The position numbers were made by a program, and so were the translations under genes. From Streptomyces dengpaensis (GTDB lineage Bacteria; Actinomycetota; Actinomycetes; Streptomycetales; Streptomycetaceae), in the NCBI RefSeq assembly GCF_002946835.1, contig NZ_CP026652.1, positions 2,728,001 through 2,792,000 on the forward strand: a DNA stretch of 64,000 nucleotides, in the 5' to 3' direction. Positions 25,742 through 33,815 of the stretch are shown here, piece by piece. Each line of letters opens with the position of its first letter. The first letter of the stretch is position 1. A model generated the notes under the pieces. That model was not told the DNA's origin, made no database searches, and worked only from the letters and a program-made list of their open reading frames with translations.

Positions 25742-25900
25742 TCCGTCCGACGGGCCGACGTCTGATCCGTCCGACGGGCCGACGTCTGATCCGTCCGACG
25801 GGCCGACGTCTGATCCGTCCGACGGGCCGACGTCTGATCCGTCCGACGGGCCGACGTCTGATCCGTCCGGCAGGCCGGCGTCTGATCCGCCCAACAGGCC
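25733..25900 (+). repeat. 24-bp tandem repeat, seven copies, starting across a stop codon
   Basis: The unit is GACGTCTGATCCGTCCGACG plus GGCC. Copies begin at 25733, 25757, 25781, 25805, 25829, 25853 and 25877; the first five are identical and the last two slightly diverged. Unit length is divisible by three, so every copy presents Asp-Val-stop in the permease frame. The array ends exactly at the stop codon of the convergent gene at 25901. Confidence 0.95.
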
Positions 25901-26233
25901 TTAGGACCTGGGAGCATTACGGGACCGCCGCACCCTTGAGGTGCGGCGGTCCTTCGCGTTCCAGCAGGCCTTGTGCCAGTGGCGCCGGTCGTCGACGCCC
26001 GCGTGCTCCGGCCAGGCCACCACGTGCGGGACGCCGGAGGGAATCATCTGGTCGCAGCCGGGGCAGCGGTAGGTCTTGCCCTCGGCGCTCGCGCCCGCCA
26101 CATGACGCACACTCCACTCCTCGCCCTGCCAGTTCTCCGTGGACTGCCAGCCGCCGTAACGGTCGGACCGGTCGTCATCCGCGCTCCTGCCGGACGAGCC
26201 GGCGCCCTTCGAACGGTTGCGACGCGGGGACAC
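25901..26233 (-). CDS. Small zinc-finger-like protein of unknown function
   Basis: The 110-residue basic protein has a polar N-terminus and a C-terminal domain with CPGCDQ...H and HWHKACW, a Cys2/His/Cys arrangement suggesting one bound zinc. Streptomyces homologues are often labelled ATP/GTP-binding protein, but no P-loop is present. I start at the GTG at 26233, which has GAGG six bases upstream; a start four codons earlier lacks one. The last dozen codons (DRRTSRVRRS) lie inside a perfect hairpin, and the stop abuts the tandem repeat. Role unknown; nucleic-acid binding is possible given its charge. Confidence 0.75.
   Translation of the reverse strand: MSPRRNRSKGAGSSGRSADDDRSDRYGGWQSTENWQGEEWSVRHVAGASAEGKTYRCPGCDQMIPSGVPHVVAWPEHAGVDDRRHWHKACWNAKDRRTSRVRRSRNAPRS
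25922..25952. terminator. Hairpin inside the 3' end of the convergent gene
   Basis: A perfect 13-bp stem GGACCGCCGCACC closes the loop CTTGA. It lies within the last codons of the minus-strand gene, about 20 bases beyond the tandem repeat that follows the ABC permease. It probably terminates transcripts of the ABC operon and may end the minus transcript too. Confidence 0.65.
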
Positions 26234-26274
26234 GGGACACCTCACGGAGCTATACAGGGAGCAGGGGCCTAGGC

Positions 26275-26499
26275 CCTGTCGTCAAACCTCCGTCTGCCCC
26301 GCGGCTCCATGCACGCTCCCCCACTGCCTTGAGGGCGTGGGAGGTGCCCCCACTCGCCGCGCCGGGCCCAGGCCCGAGTACATCCAGTACGAGGGCCAGG
26401 GCCCGGCACGCCGAGAGCACGCACCTACAGCGACATCAGCCGCTCCGCGGCGGGCGCGAGGCCCGCCCTCCGGGCGAACGACGGGAGTTTGACGACAGG
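26275..26499. mobile_element. MITE-like element with terminal inverted repeats
   Basis: The left end CCTGTCGTCAAACCTCCGTC and the right end GACGGGAGTTTGACGACAGG are inverted repeats of 20 bases with two or three mismatches. The 225-base interior has no gene. It contains a variant of the CTCCCCCACTGCC...GGGAGGTGCCCCC repeat found elsewhere in the window. The size, inverted ends and lack of coding fit a non-autonomous element or a decayed insertion sequence. A clear target duplication is not seen. Confidence 0.7.
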
Positions 26500-26687
26500 A
26501 CCTGGTCCAGCCTACGCGGCGCGCACCGGGGTACGCGTACTCCACCAACCCGCACAGATCCCCCACCGGGCGGCTCAATTCGCAGACAATCCGCAAATCT
26601 CTCCGCCAGGCCGTGACTTCGTCACGTGTCATGCGGTTATGCCGGGTGGGGGAGCTCCGTGTCGGAGCCGAGGAAGCAGGAAGTGCG

Positions 26688-27716
26688 ATGCACGTAGGAA
26701 GTTTTGTACTGGCGGCCCAGTTCCCGGGACAGGGCCAGGGGGAGGCCCTGCACCGCGCAGTGCGGTCGGCCGAGGTCGCCGAGGAGGCCGGGCTCGACGC
26801 GGTATGGCTGGCCGAGCACCACTTCGTGCCGTACGGGACCTGCCCGTCGGCCGTCACGCTCGCCGCGTACCTCCTCGGCCGCACACGCCGGATCCGGGTC
26901 GGCACGGCGGTCAGTGTGCTGCCCACCGTCCACCCCGTGGCGCTCGGCGAGCAGGCCGCGCTGCTGCATCTCACGTCCGGCGGGCGGTTCACGCTGGGCG
27001 TCGGACGCGGCGGCCCCTGGGTCGACTTGGAGGTCTTCGGCACGGGACTGAGGGCGTACGAGGAGGGGTTCCCGGAATCACTCGATCTGCTGGTGCGCTG
27101 GCTGCGCGAACCGTCCGTCGCCGGCACCTCGGAGCGGTTCGCCTTCCGCGAAGTCCCCGTCGTCCCCAGGCCGTCGGAGTCGCTGAGCGGCGTCCCCGGG
27201 CCCGATGTCCTCGTCGCCTGCACCTCACCGGCGAGCGTACGGCGCGCGGCCGAGCGCGGGCTGCCGATGCTCCTCGGCATGCATGTCGGGGACGAGGAGA
27301 AGGCCGAAATGGTCGCGCTGTGGCGGCAGTTCGCGCGCTCGGCCGGGCTCCCGGGGGACGAGATCTCCGCGGCGGCCCATGTGTCCGCCGGGGTCTGCCA
27401 GATCGCGGACCGCCGAACCGACGCCGTCGAGACGCTCGTCAAGGCGATGCCGGGCTGGCTGAAGCAGGGGCTGGACGCCCATGTGACGGTCGACGGCCGC
27501 GCCCGCACGATGCGCGACCCTCTGGCGTACACCGAACTGCTCTGCGGGCTGCACCCGGTGGGCACTCCCCGGCTGTGCGCCGACCGGCTCGCGGCCACCT
27601 CGGAGCGGACCGGCATCTCACACTTCGCCCTGCTCGTCGAGGGCTCGGGAGACCTGGCGGCGACGGAGGAGAACGTACGACGTCTGGGGGCCGAGGTGCT
27701 GCCCCACCTCAAGTGA
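26688..27716 (+). CDS. LLM-class flavin-dependent oxidoreductase
   Basis: The 342-residue protein has a luciferase-like TIM barrel. N-terminal landmarks are LDAVWLAEHHF and RIRVGTAVSVLPTVHPV, followed by GGRFTLGVGRGGP. It should use FMN or F420; the residues seen do not decide which. Substrate is unknown. The ATG at 26688 follows AGGAAG and matches the family start. The gene stands alone, about 190 bases downstream of the MITE-like element. Confidence 0.85.
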   Translation: MHVGSFVLAAQFPGQGQGEALHRAVRSAEVAEEAGLDAVWLAEHHFVPYGTCPSAVTLAAYLLGRTRRIRVGTAVSVLPTVHPVALGEQAALLHLTSGGRFTLGVGRGGPWVDLEVFGTGLRAYEEGFPESLDLLVRWLREPSVAGTSERFAFREVPVVPRPSESLSGVPGPDVLVACTSPASVRRAAERGLPMLLGMHVGDEEKAEMVALWRQFARSAGLPGDEISAAAHVSAGVCQIADRRTDAVETLVKAMPGWLKQGLDAHVTVDGRARTMRDPLAYTELLCGLHPVGTPRLCADRLAATSERTGISHFALLVEGSGDLAATEENVRRLGAEVLPHLK

Positions 27717-27839
27717 CCGGCCGCGGCCTCAAGCGGGCCGTCCGGCCCCTTTCAACGGACGGGATACGCGGGGAGCTTGCCGCCCCAGTACAGATGCACC
27801 TCCCGCGTACGGAGCGGCAAGCAGTGCGGCGTCTCCGGC

Positions 27840-28232
27840 TCAGCAGTCCCGGAACTCCGGGGACTGGTTCAGCACCTGACTGCGGACCGAGGTGAAGCGT
27901 GCCAGCGAGTCGTCCACCGAGGCGTCCAGTGGGAACACCGCCACCCGGTGGCAGTTCTGAAAGGCCAGCCGCACTCCGAAGTGCCGCTGCAGCGCGCCGC
28001 GTATCGCGTCACTCGCGAGCGCACGCAGCAGCTGGCCACGTGCCTGCTCGTCCGGCGGGGGCGTCTGGTTGTCGGCGAAGTTGCCGCCGTCCACCTTCAG
28101 CTGGGCCACCAGGGAGCTGATCATCTCCCACGCGTAGGGCAGGGAGGTCCGGACGCAGTCGACGAATTCAGCTTCGCCGACCTCGCCTCGCTCGGCCTGT
28201 TCGAGTAGGGCCGGTGAGACGTCGAGCGACAT
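27840..28232 (-). CDS. Conserved-looking hypothetical protein
   Basis: This 130-residue acidic protein has a GAGAGGAG ribosome site before its ATG and consistently GC-rich third positions, so it looks real. It starts MSLDVSPALLEQAERGEVGE and contains a helix region RTSLPYAWEMISSLVAQLK and several Cys/Asp residues. I do not recognise a domain; no signal peptide or membrane segment is seen. I have a vague memory of this gene beside nucS in Streptomyces, divergently transcribed. Function unknown. Confidence 0.75.
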   Translation of the reverse strand: MSLDVSPALLEQAERGEVGEAEFVDCVRTSLPYAWEMISSLVAQLKVDGGNFADNQTPPPDEQARGQLLRALASDAIRGALQRHFGVRLAFQNCHRVAVFPLDASVDDSLARFTSVRSQVLNQSPEFRDC

Positions 28233-28522
28233 GGGTTCTCCTCTCGCACCCCCAGTGGAGCGGGGGCTGACGGACAGGGAAGGGAGTTCGCGATATCGAA
28301 CACGCTCAGTACACGCGCCGCGACCTCCCGTTTATACGGTAAGCAACGGACCGTGACCACACCAGGAGAATGCACACACAGGAGAGCCTCCGTGGGCACA
28401 CAATCAGCCAACCTGACCAGGGGTTGCCGCTGGCATGTTCCAGGGGAGAGCGGGTGGGTGCGGAGGGGCCCTGAGGTGGGCGAATCGCGTGGACGGGCGG
28501 GCGTCGAGTAGCGTTGCCGACC
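28233..28522. promoter_or_regulatory. Divergent promoter region upstream of nucS
   Basis: About 290 bases separate the divergent hypothetical gene and nucS. The stretch 28320-28400 is less GC-rich and includes TTTATACGGTAAGC. No gene or hairpin is evident; promoters in both directions are expected here. Confidence 0.4.
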
Positions 28523-29194
28523 ATGCGTCTCGTCATTGCCCGATGCTCCGTGGACTACGCGGGCCGGCTCACCGCCCATCTTCCGTCGGCCCCCCGCCTC
28601 ATCCTGGTGAAGGCGGACGGCAGCGTCTCGATCCACGCCGACGACCGGGCGTACAAGCCCCTCAACTGGATGTCTCCGCCCTGCACCCTCAAGGAGGGGT
28701 CCGGGGACGAGGACGGCGTCTGGACCGTCATCAACAAGGCGGGCGAGAAGCTCATCATCACGATGGAGGAGATCCTCCACGACTCCTCGCACGAGCTCGG
28801 CGTGGATCCCGGTCTGATCAAGGACGGCGTGGAAGCGCACCTTCAGGAGTTGCTCGCGGACCGCATCGAGACGCTCGGCGAGGGCTACTCGCTCATCCGC
28901 CGCGAGTACATGACGGCCATCGGCCCGGTGGACATCCTGTGCCGGGACGCCGAGGGGCAGACCGTCGCGGTGGAGATCAAGCGGCGCGGTGAGATCGACG
29001 GCGTGGAGCAACTCACGCGCTATCTGGAGCTGTTGAACCGCGACCCGCACCTCGCGCCGGTCCGCGGCATCTTCGCCGCCCAGGAGATCAAGCCGCAGGC
29101 CCGCGTCCTCGCCACCGACCGCGGCATCGGCTGCACGGTCCTGGACTACGACGCGCTGCGCGGCATCGAGGACGACAAGCTGCGGTTGTTCTGA
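28523..29194 (+). CDS. nucS: Endonuclease NucS (EndoMS), mismatch-specific
   Basis: The 223-residue protein is the actinobacterial mismatch endonuclease that replaces MutS/MutL repair. It cleaves both strands at G-T, G-G and T-T mispairs. The RecB-like catalytic residues are visible as Asp in GPVDILCRD (about 137) and Glu and Lys in VAVEIKRRG (151 and 153). The C-terminal DDKLRLF is the expected beta-clamp binding peptide. I start at ATG 28523 ([10 protein letters not shown]), the conserved beginning, not three codons upstream. Length matches the mycobacterial enzyme. A strong terminator follows. Confidence 0.95.
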   Translation: MRLVIARCSVDYAGRLTAHLPSAPRLILVKADGSVSIHADDRAYKPLNWMSPPCTLKEGSGDEDGVWTVINKAGEKLIITMEEILHDSSHELGVDPGLIKDGVEAHLQELLADRIETLGEGYSLIRREYMTAIGPVDILCRDAEGQTVAVEIKRRGEIDGVEQLTRYLELLNRDPHLAPVRGIFAAQEIKPQARVLATDRGIGCTVLDYDALRGIEDDKLRLF

Positions 29195-29214
29195 CCGTCA
29201 CCACGACAGCAGAA

Positions 29215-29246
29215 GGGGCCGGGTCCGCCGCAGCGGACCCGGCCCC
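29215..29246. terminator. Terminator between nucS and a convergent gene
   Basis: A perfect 14-bp stem GGGGCCGGGTCCGC closes the loop CGCA. It lies between the nucS stop and the stop of the convergent P-loop protein gene and can serve both. Confidence 0.85.
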
Positions 29247-29257
29247 CTCGCCTGTTC

Positions 29258-31804
29258 TCAGATCACCGCGCCCGAGGCGGTGCCGCTCACCGGAGCGCTG
29301 GTAACACTGCCCTCCGGAGCACTGGCCGTCGTGCTGGCCGGAGCGCTCGACGCCGGGCCGCTCGCGGAGTCCGACGTGGTCGGCTCCGTCGACGTGGTGG
29401 GCGTCGGGTCGGGCGTCGTCGGGTCGGGCTCCGTCGGATCCGGCGACGTGCTCGTGGGCGGCTTCGAAGTGGACGGGGGCTTCGACGAGGACGGGGGCTT
29501 CGACGAGGACGGCGGCTTCGAGGAGGACGGCGGCTTCGACGACGTACCCGAGCTGTTCGACCCGCCCGGGTCGTCGGACGGCTCGGAGGAGTCCGTGTCC
29601 GACGGCGTCGGATCGTCCGTCGTCCCGAGCGTGCCGTCAGGGCCCGGATCCGTGGGCGTCGCCGCGGCACCCTTGTCGGAGTCGTCGCCCTTCTTGGCCC
29701 TGTCCGCGCCCAGGCCGTCGTCGTCGGCGCCCGGGCTGGCCGAGGGGTTGACGCCGACCTTCTCGGACGGGGTTTCGTTGTTGTGGTCCGAGGTGGCGCC
29801 GAGCGTCACCACGGTGCCGAGCACGGCGGCGAGGAGCGCGCCGGAGCCCGCGGCCACCAGATTGCGCCGGGTGCCGGTGACCAGACGGCCCGCGAAGCCC
29901 CCGCGCTTCGGCGTGGAACCGCCCGGCTCGGCCCGGCGGGTGACCAAGGTCGTGGGGTCGCCGGGCGGTTGGGGCAGTGCGAACGCGGCCGGTACGCCAC
30001 CGGGGGGCGACGCCGACTCCTCGTGCCGCGCGTCGGGCACCTCCTCCCCCGCCGCCGTGCGCCCACTGGGCAGCGCGGCTCCGGAACGGTCGGCGACCAG
30101 CGCGAGGGCGCGGCGGCCGGCGACGGTGCCGCGCTTGTCGGCGAGGGCGCCGCGCAGCCCGATGGAGGCCTCCAGCTCGGCGCGGGCCCGGTCCAGCTGG
30201 CCGCCGCAGAGCGCGAGGATGCCCAACTCGTGGTGGAAGTAGGCCTGTTCGGACACCTCACCGGAAAGCCGCGAGGCCTCGATGCCGAAGCGCAGGGCGC
30301 GCTCCCAGGCGCTCCAGTGCAGACCCGCGGCGAACGCGGGCGAGGCCGCGCGGGCCAGCCGTACGGCGACGCTGTCGTCCTGCTCGTCGACCGGGGCCGT
30401 GGTGACCGGCACCACGAAGGTGAGCGCGGCGAGCAGCGCGTCGGCCTCGGCGCAGACCCGTTCCGGAGTGACCGAGGGGTGCCCGGCCCACCAGCTGTAG
30501 TGCCGGGTGGCGGCGAGCGCCCGGTCCTCCAGGCCGTCCGCGTATCCGGCGGCCTCCAGCTGGGCCTGCACACCGGCGGCGAGCCGGTAGCGGGAGCCGA
30601 CCGGGGAGACCAGCGCGCAGCTCGCCAGTTCGGCGAGGGCGGCGTCGGCGTGGGTGTCGCCCACGAGCGCGGGCAGGTGTGCCTGGTGCGGCACCTCGCC
30701 GCCGAGCGCGACCGCGAACCGCAGGGTGGCGCGGGCCGACTCGCTGAGCCGGGAGGCGAGCAGAGCGGCGGGGGCGGCGCCCTCGCCGAGCGAGGGCAGC
30801 GGCACCTCGGGCCCGCCCGCGCCGTCCAGGGGAGCGTCGAAGGGCGCGTCCACGGGTACGTCCTGGAAAAGGCCGTACTCGTCGACGGCGTTCATCCCGG
30901 CGCGCAGCTGGTCGCGCTGTCGCAGCAGTGCCCCGGCCTGCATGAAGCGCAGGGGCAGGCCCTCGGACTCGAACCAGAGGTCGCCCGCCCAGTTCGACTC
31001 CGCCTCGGTCAGGACCCGCCCGACGGCCCGCTCCAGGAGTTCGAGGCCGCCGCTGCGGTCGAGCCCGCCGAGGAACACCTCTTCGAGGAGTGAGCCGGCG
31101 GACGGCGCGGCGACATCGGGCGTCGCGCTGATGAGGAAGGCGCACTCGGGGGTGGCGTCGAGCAGCTCGTCGAGCGCGCTGCCGCCGAACTCCACGTCGT
31201 CGAGGACGACGACCGCGCCGATCTCGCGGACGAGCCCGAGCAGTTCCTCCCGTCCCGGGCGGTACAGGGGCGCGTCGTAGACGGCGGTGAAGAGGTCGTG
31301 CAGCAGGTCGCTCGCCGTGCGCCGGTAGCCGGAGAGGCGTACGACGCCGTCGGGCGCGAGGTCCGCGCAGTCGTCGGCGACGGCGTCGAGCAGGCTGGTG
31401 CGGCCCGAGCCGGAGGAACCGGTGAGCCGTACGGAGCGCCCGCGCGCGAGGAGGCGTACGAGCCGCTCGCGCTCCTCCTGGCGCTCCAGGAGCGGCACCC
31501 GGGGCTGTGCGGGGCCCGGCGGGACGGGCGGCTGGGCCGCGCGGGCCAGCTCGGCGCGCTCGGCGGCGCTGAACTTCGCCGGGCGCTGCGGGCGCTCGGT
31601 GGGCGGGCAGTTCTCTATCTCGCTGCCGTCGACGGGGTTGACCGTGAGCAGGAAATCGCCCGAGACGAGCTGGACTGTACGGGCGAGTGCGGGCGGGTGC
31701 TGGCCCAGGTCAGCGGTGATCGGGTCACGCGGCGGGCGCGAGCGGGGCGCCTGGCCGTCGTCGTCATGGCCGTACTCTTCGGGTCCGCGGTTGATCGGGT
31801 CCAT
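29258..31804 (-). CDS. Large P-loop ATPase with one membrane segment and a Ser/Pro/Thr-rich tail
   Basis: The 848-residue protein starts at ATG 31804 (MDPINRGPEEYGH); an upstream frame of 27 codons lacks support. Walker A GSSGSGRTS lies at about 129-137 and a Walker B-like VVVLDDVEF near 195, as in STAND/AAA-type regulators, followed by helical repeats with TPR-like character (about 440-590). One hydrophobic segment at about 648-670 precedes about 178 residues of Asp, Ser, Pro and Thr containing five SSKPP-type repeats. The topology suggests a cytoplasmic ATPase with a wall-spanning tail. I do not know its function. Confidence 0.8.
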   Translation of the reverse strand: MDPINRGPEEYGHDDDGQAPRSRPPRDPITADLGQHPPALARTVQLVSGDFLLTVNPVDGSEIENCPPTERPQRPAKFSAAERAELARAAQPPVPPGPAQPRVPLLERQEERERLVRLLARGRSVRLTGSSGSGRTSLLDAVADDCADLAPDGVVRLSGYRRTASDLLHDLFTAVYDAPLYRPGREELLGLVREIGAVVVLDDVEFGGSALDELLDATPECAFLISATPDVAAPSAGSLLEEVFLGGLDRSGGLELLERAVGRVLTEAESNWAGDLWFESEGLPLRFMQAGALLRQRDQLRAGMNAVDEYGLFQDVPVDAPFDAPLDGAGGPEVPLPSLGEGAAPAALLASRLSESARATLRFAVALGGEVPHQAHLPALVGDTHADAALAELASCALVSPVGSRYRLAAGVQAQLEAAGYADGLEDRALAATRHYSWWAGHPSVTPERVCAEADALLAALTFVVPVTTAPVDEQDDSVAVRLARAASPAFAAGLHWSAWERALRFGIEASRLSGEVSEQAYFHHELGILALCGGQLDRARAELEASIGLRGALADKRGTVAGRRALALVADRSGAALPSGRTAAGEEVPDARHEESASPPGGVPAAFALPQPPGDPTTLVTRRAEPGGSTPKRGGFAGRLVTGTRRNLVAAGSGALLAAVLGTVVTLGATSDHNNETPSEKVGVNPSASPGADDDGLGADRAKKGDDSDKGAAATPTDPGPDGTLGTTDDPTPSDTDSSEPSDDPGGSNSSGTSSKPPSSSKPPSSSKPPSSSKPPSTSKPPTSTSPDPTEPDPTTPDPTPTTSTEPTTSDSASGPASSAPASTTASAPEGSVTSAPVSGTASGAVI
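29460..29545. repeat. 18-bp in-frame repeat coding for SSSKPP
   Basis: On the plus strand the unit GGCTTCGACGAGGACGGG recurs four to five times with small changes. It lies within the tail of the P-loop protein and codes for six-residue Ser-Lys-Pro repeats, so it can expand or contract without a frameshift. Confidence 0.8.
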
Positions 31805-32243
31805 GTTCCTAGCCCCCCAAAAGCGTCGTGTGCGGGTCCTGTTGCCGGACTCCCGTCGTCCGCCGAAAGGCGGGCCGCGCGGCATCTGGCGCGTCCGATC
31901 GCAAGGCGTCGGCTGGGCCTTGTAGCCGGAGCCACTATGCCCTTCCGGGAACGCCGCGAGCGTGCGTGCCAGACGTCACGCGGCAGGCGGGACGCCGGCG
32001 ACAGGGACCCAAGCCCCTCCCGGCCTTGCTGCACACCGCGCTGTCGCTTCTGGTCCGGTGCCCGCTCTCAGGGTTGCGGGCGGCGGGCAGCCGAACCCTA
32101 AACCTTCGCACAGTATCTACGAACAGCCGGGGTACCGCGCCGTCCGAGACGTCACAGCTTCGTGAGGATTGTGCGTGCGGTGCGTTGCCGTACGCCGGTC
32201 AGGGCGCGTAAGCGGTCTCAGTGGCCACAGCGATCGGCTCGCC
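31805..32243. other. Intergenic region with no gene seen
   Basis: About 440 bases lie between the P-loop protein gene and the STAS gene, both on the minus strand. Frames crossing it have poor codon statistics. It presumably holds the promoter of the P-loop protein gene and the end of the STAS transcript; I see no strong terminator hairpin or repeat. Confidence 0.4.
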
Positions 32244-32567
32244 TCACACCCGGGGCAGGGATTCGACCCCGATGCCGCCCTCGATGGCCAGGATCCGGTG
32301 CAGCCGGGTGGCGACCAGCAGGCGCTGCATCTGCGGTGGTACGTCGCGCAGCACGAGCCGTCGGCCGCACCGCCCGGCACGTCGGTGGGCCCCCATGATG
32401 ACACCGAGCCCGGTGGCGTCCCAGGAGTCCAGTTCGGACAGGTCCAGTACCAGGTCGCCGACTCCGTCGTCGACGGCCGAGTGCAGGACCGTACGGGCGT
32501 CCGCCGCGCTGCGGACGTCGAGGCGGCCCCCGACGACCAGCTCGGCGTGGTCGCCCCTGATGTACAT
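32244..32567 (-). CDS. STAS domain anti-sigma factor antagonist
   Basis: The 107-residue protein is a single STAS domain like SpoIIAA/BldG. Such proteins release sigma factors by binding anti-sigma kinases and are switched by phosphorylation of a Ser/Thr. The phosphorylation loop reads WDATGLGVI, with Thr in the position of the usual Ser. The beta strand VGDLVLDLSELD precedes it as expected. GGGGAG lies upstream of the ATG. No partner kinase or sigma gene is adjacent, so its target is unknown. Confidence 0.88.
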   Translation of the reverse strand: MYIRGDHAELVVGGRLDVRSAADARTVLHSAVDDGVGDLVLDLSELDSWDATGLGVIMGAHRRAGRCGRRLVLRDVPPQMQRLLVATRLHRILAIEGGIGVESLPRV

Positions 32568-32757
32568 ATGCGCTCCCCGAGAGTGCGTCTCGTCCTCTGC
32601 GTTTTTCTTCGTGCACCGTTTGACTGGTTGAAGGGCTCAGAGGTTGCCGTCTGTGAGCGAACCGATACCGAATTCACCTCATGGAGTGACACCCCAGAGG
32701 CACATGCGGTTTCCGTGCCGATAGCGGCGCCCGGCACGTCGGGCGCCGCATGATCAT

Positions 32758-33606
32758 TCAGTGCTTGTAGAAGCCTTGCCCGCTCTTGCGCCCGATGTCA
32801 CCGGCGTCAACCATCCGGCGCATCAGCTCCGGCGGAGCGAACTTCTCGTCCTGGGTCTCGGTGTAGATGTTGCTGGTGGCGTGCAGCAGGATGTCGACGC
32901 CCGTCAGGTCGGCCGTGGCCAGCGGGCCCATGGCGTGGCCGAAGCCCAGCTTGCAGGCGAGGTCGATGTCCTCGGCGGTGGCCACGCCCGACTCGTACAG
33001 CTTCGTCGCCTCGACGACGAGCGCCGAGATGAGACGGGTTGTCACGAATCCCGCCACATCACGGTTGACGACGATGCAGGTCTTGCCGACGGACTCGGCG
33101 AACTCCCGCGCGGTGGCGAGCGTTTCGTCGCTCGTCTTGTAGCCGCGGACCAGCTCGACGAGCTGCATCATCGGCACCGGCGAGAAGAAGTGCACGCCGA
33201 CGACCCGCTCCGGGTGCTCGGTGGCCGCCGCGATCTTGGTGATCGGGATGGCGGAGGTGTTCGAGGCGAGCACGGTGTCGTCACGGACGATCTTGTCGAG
33301 CGTCCGGAAGATCTCGTGCTTGACCTCGAGCTTCTCGAAGACGGCCTCGACGACGATGTCCGCGTCGGCGGCCGCGTCCAGGTCGGTGGTGGCGGTGATG
33401 CGCGCGAGCGCCTCGTCCGCGTCCGCGGCTTCCAGCTTGCCCTTGCTCACGAACTTGTCGTACGAGGCCCTGATGCCGTCGACGCCGCGGGTCAGCGCCT
33501 CGTCGGTGACATCGCGCAGGACCACGTCCCAGCCCGCCTGCGCGGAGACCTGGGCGATACCGGACCCCATGAGTCCGGCTCCGATGACGGCGAGCTTCCG
33601 TGCCAC
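32758..33606 (-). CDS. 3-hydroxybutyryl-CoA dehydrogenase
   Basis: The 282-residue NAD(P)-dependent enzyme has the Rossmann motif VIGAGLMGSGIAQ at residues 7-19. The catalytic His lies in GVHFFSPVPMMQLVE and the substrate-binding region is SNTSAIPI. It converts acetoacetyl-CoA and 3-hydroxybutyryl-CoA, a step of the ethylmalonyl-CoA pathway, polyhydroxybutyrate metabolism and butyryl-CoA formation. The start is GTG with GGGGAG upstream. It is divergent from the B12 adenosyltransferase gene. Together with the thiolase at 14119 and the mutase at 4328 it suggests a butyryl/isobutyryl-CoA route. Confidence 0.93.
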   Translation of the reverse strand: MARKLAVIGAGLMGSGIAQVSAQAGWDVVLRDVTDEALTRGVDGIRASYDKFVSKGKLEAADADEALARITATTDLDAAADADIVVEAVFEKLEVKHEIFRTLDKIVRDDTVLASNTSAIPITKIAAATEHPERVVGVHFFSPVPMMQLVELVRGYKTSDETLATAREFAESVGKTCIVVNRDVAGFVTTRLISALVVEATKLYESGVATAEDIDLACKLGFGHAMGPLATADLTGVDILLHATSNIYTETQDEKFAPPELMRRMVDAGDIGRKSGQGFYKH

Positions 33607-33670
33607 TCCGACTCCCCTTACACGCTGTTCAAGTTGCCTCTTCGGCGGACCCTAGCGCTCGGGAGAAGTT

Positions 33671-33699
33671 ACGTGACCGGTTAGTAACGCGTGTCACGT
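33671..33699. promoter_or_regulatory. Inverted repeats upstream of the dehydrogenase gene
   Basis: ACGTGAC at 33671-33677 pairs with GTCACGT at 33693-33699. Overlapping it, TGACCGGTTAGTAA (33674-33687) resembles the dyad upstream of the thiolase gene at 15382. The region sits between the divergent dehydrogenase and adenosyltransferase genes and may bind a regulator of acyl-CoA genes. Confidence 0.45.
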
Positions 33700-33815
33700 C
33701 CCAAAGCGTGAGACGGTCGTCACGTCCAGGGTCAAGGCGCTAATTCCTTGCGGTTCCACGCTGGTTGGCGCTTCACGGACCGGCCTGCGCCGAAAGGCGC
33801 GGGTAAATTGGCCTC

